Assembly (NCBI GenBank): GCA_029582165.1
Contig: CM055876.1
Coordinates: 29,023,317-29,087,316 of the forward strand
Length of the DNA stretch: 64,000 bases
Source: Portulaca oleracea
Taxonomy: Eukaryota > Streptophyta > Magnoliopsida > Caryophyllales > Portulacaceae
Reading direction: 5' to 3'
Part shown: positions 58,082 to 64,000 of the stretch, one piece after another
Layout of the letters: every line of letters starts with the position of its first letter
Numbering within the stretch: the stretch's first letter is position 1
Made by a program: the position numbers and the translations under genes
The notes under the pieces: model-generated
Told to the model about the DNA's origin: nothing
What the model saw: only the letters and a program-made list of their open reading frames with translations
Databases searched by the model: none

Positions 58082-60517
58082 ATGACTCAGGAGAAAAGGA
58101 GGTCAATTAGTTACAGATCATTCCTGACATGTGATAACCCAAAAGGTGTTGAATGTGGGGCAATTAGGAAATCCAGGACCATTTCTTCTGAGAAAAGAGA
58201 AGATCATATCATCAACAAGGTTGAAAGTGAGAAAAAACAGGTGGGAATTACAGGTTTCACAAGGGAGTTGGTAAATACATCACCTTCTTTCCAGCTGCCA
58301 GAAGCTACTAACAGCTTGAATCATGTGACAACCTTCTGCAAGTCTGATGACAATACTCACAAAGAAGAGGACATTACCAAGGATTTGCTGAAAGGGGTTC
58401 TTGACCTTCAAGAGTCCCTGGTCATTCTCAGGAAGTTGCATGAGAATTCGAGCTACAAATCGAAAAAGAAGCAGAAGCAGAAGGTTGAAGAGGTGAGATT
58501 TGATGATATGGTGGATTCAACTCGATTTGGGTATTTACGTAATGAGAAGAGGAATCTTGATGTGGGATTTCAAGGGGCTCGAGTTTCTGTAGACGGGTCA
58601 TTGAGGAAACCGGTTGATGAAGTCAAGAGTGTGGTTAGAGAGAGCCTCCTTAGGAAAAATGTGGTCAGAGATCATCCAACAACATTTGGTGAGCATTTTC
58701 ATCATCCTAGGAAGCTGGATTCTCATGCAATGGCTTGTTCGAGTTCTAGCAACTTTTCGCTCTTTGATTCATCCATCTCTTCATTGACTTCTCAGAGGAG
58801 AAAGAAGGGGAAAAGCGCGAATTTGATTGTTAAGCTTATGGGCTTGGAATCACTCCCACCAAGCCCTAGGAGTTGTAGGCAAGAAGAGAAGAAAGTGGTC
58901 AAGTTGACAAAGCCTGTGTATGGCATTGAATCACCAAGGAAACCTAATAATAGTAAGTTTGATGTTGAAGATTTGGGCACAAAACAAAGTGCCTTTGATG
59001 AGATACTTGAGAGCTTGAATTTCAAAGGGCTTCTAAGGAGCAATGCAGAAAACAGGATGAGACCCAGTTCGCCGGGTTTTGAAGATTGGCCCTTGTTTGA
59101 TGAGAGACCGCCTATAGTTGTCATGAGACCACTGAAAACCCAAGTCAGAAATCGTGAAAATGCGAGTTTTAGGGACAAGTTGAGGGAACTGACAGCAAGA
59201 GAAAGAATTGCCCAAGATGAGAAGGTGACTTACATTAGAAGAAAAGGGGAGGAGAAAAAAGATGATCATTATTTTGATGAGTTGGGGTCTCAGAGGCAGA
59301 AATATGGAGATTTCTTGTCCAAAAATCAGAACTACTACCAAGAAAAGATGTTTTCAAATAGCCTTTTGAATTACAGGAAAGGGAAGACTTCTGAGAGCTA
59401 TAATCAACCAAAAAAGAAAAGGCAGCCAGTCTCAAAGGTTAGTCTTCTTCTTCCCAAGGCGTGTTACAGTTGCAGTTAGAGTATTCAATTGTGACAAAAA
59501 TTGAAGCTCTTCAGATGCAGGTTGAAATCCAGAGAAGTAAAGGTGCAAGGAAAGAAGAGGAGATTGAATGTGCTTTTCCTACATTTGATAGCATGCTTAT
59601 CAGTAACTTCAACATACAGAGGTGGAAGGAACACTCTAGAGTTATGGTCTCAGGTATGTATGATACAGATCTTTTCATCAAACTATGCAAAGTATTTTGT
59701 GTGAATGTGTTTTTTTCAGTTCATTAGCATCCATACATATAACTCAAAAATTCTTGCAGATTATGATGCTGAAAGTCAGAGTTCTGTTTCTGAAACTACG
59801 GAAGGCATCGAATACGTTAACAACAACAGAAACAAGAACTCAACATGTTACACAGAAGACAATCACAGTTTGCACTCTGAACTGACATCAACATCTATCA
59901 GCGAGTATTGTAGTGTCAGTGGTCACCTGGAGGAGAATCTGAGCCCTCTTTCTGATGTCACAAACGATGCAGATCACGAAACTTCATCTAAACCCCTCAG
60001 TCCAAGAGCTAAGATGAAGACATTCTTTCTGAACAGCCCATCATTTGTCGACCGAGCAGAAGAACTGTTCAATCTCCAAGTGCACCAACCCAGTTCAGTT
60101 CCACATGTAACCGACGAAAACGACCCTCTAAATGTTGCTGTCAACTCCAAACTGTTGCTAGATTGTGCAACTGAACTAATGGAGCTTAAAAGTTGTCACA
60201 TTTTGCAAGGATCTCTACCACCATTTTTGACAGCAGCAAACCCTCGAAAGCCCACCTCTGTCGGTCCATTATTGGAGGAAATATGCGAGGGAATTCAGGA
60301 CTTGGGAGAGTACATTAACCCTGATAGCAGGGGATTTTCTTCAGACGATCTTTATTCATTGTTGGATAGAGATTTGGAGTTCAAAAGCGGATCAATTTGG
60401 GGAATTGGTTGGAGGAGGATGTTTTCCTTGGATGAAGTTGAGCTAATTGTAGGAGAGGTTGATGGGATTGTGCTAGGCAACTTGATTCAGGAAGTTGTAG
60501 CAGATTTTTTGCTGTAG
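58082..60517 (+). CDS. DUF4378 protein, TRM/LONGIFOLIA-like
   Basis: Coding exons 58082-59437, 59515-59653 and 59760-60517 total 2,253 nt (750 codons plus stop). The start ATG lies four bases into the exon after a leader-intron acceptor, so the longer upstream open frame (from 58010) is intronic. Features in order: N-terminal SYRSFLTCDNPKGVECG (about 10-27), DLLKGVLDLQESLVILRKL (about 102-120), a basic linker, the short conserved motif LIVKLMGLESLP (about 248-259), and a C-terminal DUF4378 region (about 590-750) ending DEVELIVGEVDGIVLGNLI. An N-terminal or central VKLMGLE motif plus DUF4378 is typical of TON1-recruiting-motif and LONGIFOLIA proteins, which act on cortical microtubules and cell shape. 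That role is inferred from family. The 77-bp intron 1 is the least certain junction. Confidence 0.85.
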
Positions 60518-60860
60518 CCTACAACAGCTGTTTGTTTTGCTGGTAAGTCCATGTATGGAGAATATGAAAAGGAGTTATCTGGGTAAATTTTGATAAGTTT
60601 CGGTAAACTGAGGTATGCAGTTTTTAAAACTATCGAAACTTGTCGAAATTTACCCAAGGTTGTGTTTACTATACCTGAACTTACCAACAAAATAATGAAA
60701 TAGCCGAGTTTGACAAGGATGGAAGTTGTGAAGGTGCGAAATCTGTAAATAATTATGCATCTAGTGATTGTTTGAAGTGATGAGTGTAATCTTGCTGCAC
60801 AATGTAGACTTTGATCCAAGATGTCATGCAATGCAACTTCTTTAAATTTGCTCTTAGATT
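60518..60860 (+). promoter_or_regulatory. Probable 3' UTR of the DUF4378 gene with a 75-bp hairpin
   Basis: gggtaaattttgataagttt (60581-60600) pairs with the inverted aaacttgtcgaaatttaccc (60636-60655), making a stem of about 25 bp. It resembles the 'ttttgataa' repeat seen elsewhere in the window and is probably MITE-derived. The exact polyadenylation site was not determined. Confidence 0.5.
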
Positions 60861-62089
60861 TTTATCTCCAAATTGTTGATTTCTTGAGGGATTTTTCTCA
60901 AGTAGTTCCAGAAGCACTGCCTAACTGGATGTATTAGTCATGTATCAAAAGTAGATATGGAAAAGCTTATGATCGAGTTGAGTGAAATCTCTTGAAAAAA
61001 AATCTTTAATTAATTCAAATGCACTCAAGATTCCTTCGATAGGAATTAGTGTTATGATTTATTGTTGTTGTTATTTTGGTAATACTTTAAGAAGAATGGC
61101 GTTTTTTACTTGCACTTACTTGCTCAAATATGATTACCATTTGGTCCAACACCACAAAAGCCCAATATTCTCATTTAAAGCCCAATGCTCTCATTTCATG
61201 CTCTACAAGACTCAAGTGCAGTCAAGCCTATAATTTGCCTTCCACAACCACAAGCCATAAGGCCCATAAGCAAAGCATTCCTAAAAGGTAAAAAAAGGGG
61301 AATGCTCAAGCTACAATTAATACAAAAATGTATGTCATTTATGATTCCTATAATTAGCACCGATAAAATTTGAATTTGGGTTAATTAAATTGGTCAAATA
61401 TTGGAATTGAGATGAAAAATTTACGTGCCATGTTTAATGTTTTCGTGTCTAACAAAGTTGGTATATCTAAATTTGGGTCAAGATTAAATTTAGACAACAC
61501 AACAAAAAAATATTCTTATCAAATTTTTCATTCAAATAAATTAATATTAAAATTCAAATTTATTGTAGTTGTCTACCATGATAGTCATTACAATGAAAAC
61601 AATGTTCATTTATATATGTGTCAACTTTTATATTCACCATTCTTTTTTTTTTAATTTAGTACAACGTTATGAAAAATATTTTCTTAATTAATTTTTTTTA
61701 TGAAATTTTTTTAAATTTAAATATCTTAACTTTAAATTTTTAACCTAGTAAACAAATATATTTTGAAAAATATTTATTTTTCTTTTTGTAAATAAAGTAA
61801 AATTTTTAAAGTATATTTTATAATTTATATAAATAAAAAATTAACGGTCGAATCTTGACACAGGTACGAATTTAATTATTTTAGTTATTAGTTATGGTAA
61901 ATGCAAATCATATAAAATGCTGTGAGGGCTAAATTTTTTATTTAAAAAGAATAATAAAGATTAAGGAAAGATCAAGAATCTTTCCTATCAAACAAAAAAA
62001 GAAATGGAACCAAGAATCCTTAATTGATAGCGATATTCAACAAAATCAACAATCCCTAATACCTCGTTCAGAGTTTATAATCAAATCAG
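60861..62089. other. AT-rich intergenic DNA
   Basis: No gene or well-defined repeat is seen. The stretch around 61640-61800 is very AT-rich. Confidence 0.5.
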
Positions 62090-62130
62090 TTTATATTGCT
62101 CTATTTCTGTTCTCAGCTCTCACTATTTCT

Positions 62131-62166
<36 letters not shown>

Positions 62167-62187
62167 TCCTCGAAAGGCGCCGTGAGG
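62090..62187 (+). other. Possible 5' leader exon of a gene running off the right edge
   Basis: A (TC)n microsatellite (62137-62162) is followed by gtcttcctcgaaaggcgcc and a good donor, gtgag|gtgagc, near 62187. This combination is common in plant 5' UTR exons. No coding exon could be tied to it within the window, and a candidate short exon at about 62749-62790 is weak. The sequence to the right is repeat-rich. Confidence 0.3.
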
Positions 62188-63670
62188 TGAGCAAAGCTAA
62201 CTGCTTTCTGAGTATTTAAAGGGAAGATTTTATTACTGTACTTGCTATGAAGAAACAAGTTTCATTGTTTTGTATATTCTGCACATCTTGTCTGTAAGTT
62301 GCTGTGTTAGATTGTTATTCTGGCTTATTTGCACGCTGAGTTCTCCAGTAGTGAGGTAAATTGGAGTAGTTTTATGCCGATTAGGTTACAACTTCTTGTT
62401 TATGACTTGAATCTTCGAGAAATTTATCGAAATGCTGTTGCATTTACAAGGTTTTTTTTTTTTTTTGGAGGAGGGGGGGTGGTTGCTCGTTTACCTGTTG
62501 ATGGAATCACATTCATGTTGCAGGGTTCTGAAAATCAGGTTAATTAAACTGAAATTTGTCAATTTCTGGCTTTTATGGTTTGTTTCTCTAAAAAATTGTA
62601 GGTCTCTATAAATAAGCTTTTTTTCGTCATAATCCCTTGAAAGTTGAAACGTTTGTAGGGTTTTGAAACCTAATTTGTTCTACCCTCACATTTCATTTTT
62701 CCCCATTTTTTTTTTTACCTTTTCGTGTGATTTTGATGCATATTTCCAGACTTATAATGATCTGGAATCAAATTCAGAGGGCGTTTTTCAGGTACTCCCT
62801 CGAACCCGTCCCAATTACACCCGTTTGGTCACGCAGAGACTGTGAGATAGTAATTTATAAGCTCATAACTTCACTAATTTCTATTCATAGCGAGTGTATC
62901 GAATTATGTGGAAGTTTTTGAGGTGTTATTGGTGTCTTAACTATTTATCTTATTGTGCCAGCAAGTGTGTAGGATGATAGGAAGTTGAAGTGCCTATTAT
63001 GCGCTAATAGTATGATGCAACTAAGAGGTATGTTTGAATCACTTGCTCTGATACCATGTTAGAGTTAGAATATGAAAAATCTAAGAGAATACCATAAATT
63101 TTTCATGGGAGTAGCTTACTTTTGAAAAGGAAAATTCTAACATGGTGTTGGAGTTTGTGGTTTGGATTTGTGGCTTAGCTTGCATCATGCATGATAAGTA
63201 TGAACTTAAGACATTGTTTCCTATCCTAATGTTACATGCCATGATGTCCGTTTTTAGTGTGACTTGGGTTTTGAGAGAAAAGAGCCAATTGATTATAACT
63301 TTACAAGAAAGAAAATACTCTTTGATCACTTTGGAGGTTATCTAGGAAATAACTATTAATCAACTTTTTCTGTATTTATAATAGTGCAAATTATGGGCTT
63401 ATTTAATTTAGTGGCTCTGATACCATGTGAGAGTTGCTATGATTAGTGGAGGCCGTGAAATTCTCTATTGAATGGTGGATCTCAGGCCGTACATGGGTGC
63501 TTATGATTAGTGCCGTATATTAGTGTCACTTTTCATAGTGCAATGGCTTTCTATAAAAACTCTTACATGGTGTTATTGTCACTAATTTGAATTTGATTCC
63601 TTTAATTTGTATTATTATGAAAGTTGATTTTGGCCTTTACATTTATATACGTGGGAAACAGATACACTTA
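62188..63670. other. AT-rich DNA with two short PBS-adjacent retroelement-like units
   Basis: At 63057-63142 an 86-bp segment has tgttag...ctaaca ends and directly follows gctctgatacca, the complement of a Met-tRNA primer-binding site. At 63426-63567 a 142-bp segment with tgtgagagtt...aactcttaca ends also follows gctctgatacca. They are not alike internally. They may be remnants of very short LTR elements. No coding region is recognised. Confidence 0.35.
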
Positions 63671-64000
63671 GGTCCTGTTCGGCAGCGGATAGTGGTTTAA
63701 GCAGCGGATAGTGGTTTAAGTAGCGGATAGCGGATGACAGTTCAAATGAAAATTGTGTTCGGTAAATTTAGCGGTTGAATTAACAGATTATTGTGAATTG
63801 ACATAAAAGGATATGAATAATTTGAAAGATAAAATTTTCAAAGGGTATTTTTTGACCGAAAAATATGAAACGCTATACCCCAAACGCAACTTTATTAGCG
63901 TTTCACAAAACGCTCTTCAAAACACTTAACGCTAGCTTACCGAATACTATTATTTACGCGATTAGAGTTTTGACTAGGTCAAAACGCTAAACGCTGCCCT
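63671..64000. mobile_element. Tourist/Harbinger-type MITE, cut by the window edge
   Basis: Starting ggtcctgttcggcagcggat after TTA (63668-63670), it contains a tandem of gcagcggatagtggtttaa and ends at the window edge in aaacgctaaacgctgccct, the start of the inverted complement. Related right ends occur near 16318 and 21889. Confidence 0.7.

Noticed and set aside
1..64000. tRNA, rRNA, snRNA or CRISPR arrays
   Set aside because: The only tRNA-related signals are primer-binding sites (tggtatcagagc and variants) beside LTRs. Tandem repeats present are microsatellites or repeat interiors without spacer structure.

Overview
The window looks like AT-rich nuclear DNA from a flowering plant, most likely a eudicot. 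Three things suggest this: GT-AG introns in two conserved plant gene families (RopGEF/PRONE and a DUF4378 protein), many Stowaway and Tourist-type MITEs, and copia, Ty3 and L1-type retrotransposons. I cannot name the species. Nothing bacterial, organellar or CRISPR-like is present, and I found no tRNA or rRNA gene.

Only two genes look functional. A seven-exon RopGEF gene (24165-27887, minus strand, 550 codons) encodes a guanine nucleotide exchange factor for plant Rho (ROP) GTPases. A three-coding-exon gene (58082-60517, plus strand, 750 codons) encodes a DUF4378 protein resembling the TON1-recruiting-motif/LONGIFOLIA group. A possible 5' leader of a third gene lies near 62090-62187 and would run off the right edge.

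The rest is repeat-derived. Left part (1-20.5 kb): Stowaway MITEs; a Tourist/Harbinger-type element (2715-4036) with a MULE-like element nested inside it (2795-3823); a complete but decayed hAT transposon with a perfect 8-bp target duplication (5030-9064); a truncated minus-strand copia element (about 9.6-12.5 kb); and a short LTR retroelement whose LTRs have absorbed the primer-binding-site region (18604-20473). Centre (28-46 kb): a TRIM-like element of the same LTR family (29239-30882), two 5'-truncated LINE copies with clear target duplications, and a nearly full-length decayed L1-type LINE (about 37.24-42.54 kb, minus strand). At 46.1-53.1 kb a copia element is interrupted by a young non-autonomous Ty3-type element. 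That Ty3 element keeps gag and a protease-like segment but no reverse transcriptase or integrase.

The two genes show no functional link. The most unusual content is structural: PBS capture by an LTR, a TRIM with three 103-bp internal repeats, a reverse-transcriptase-less Ty3 element with near-identical LTRs and a decayed reading frame, and several insertions whose target duplications can be read base by base. All calls come from reading the sequence and from family knowledge; no searches were run.
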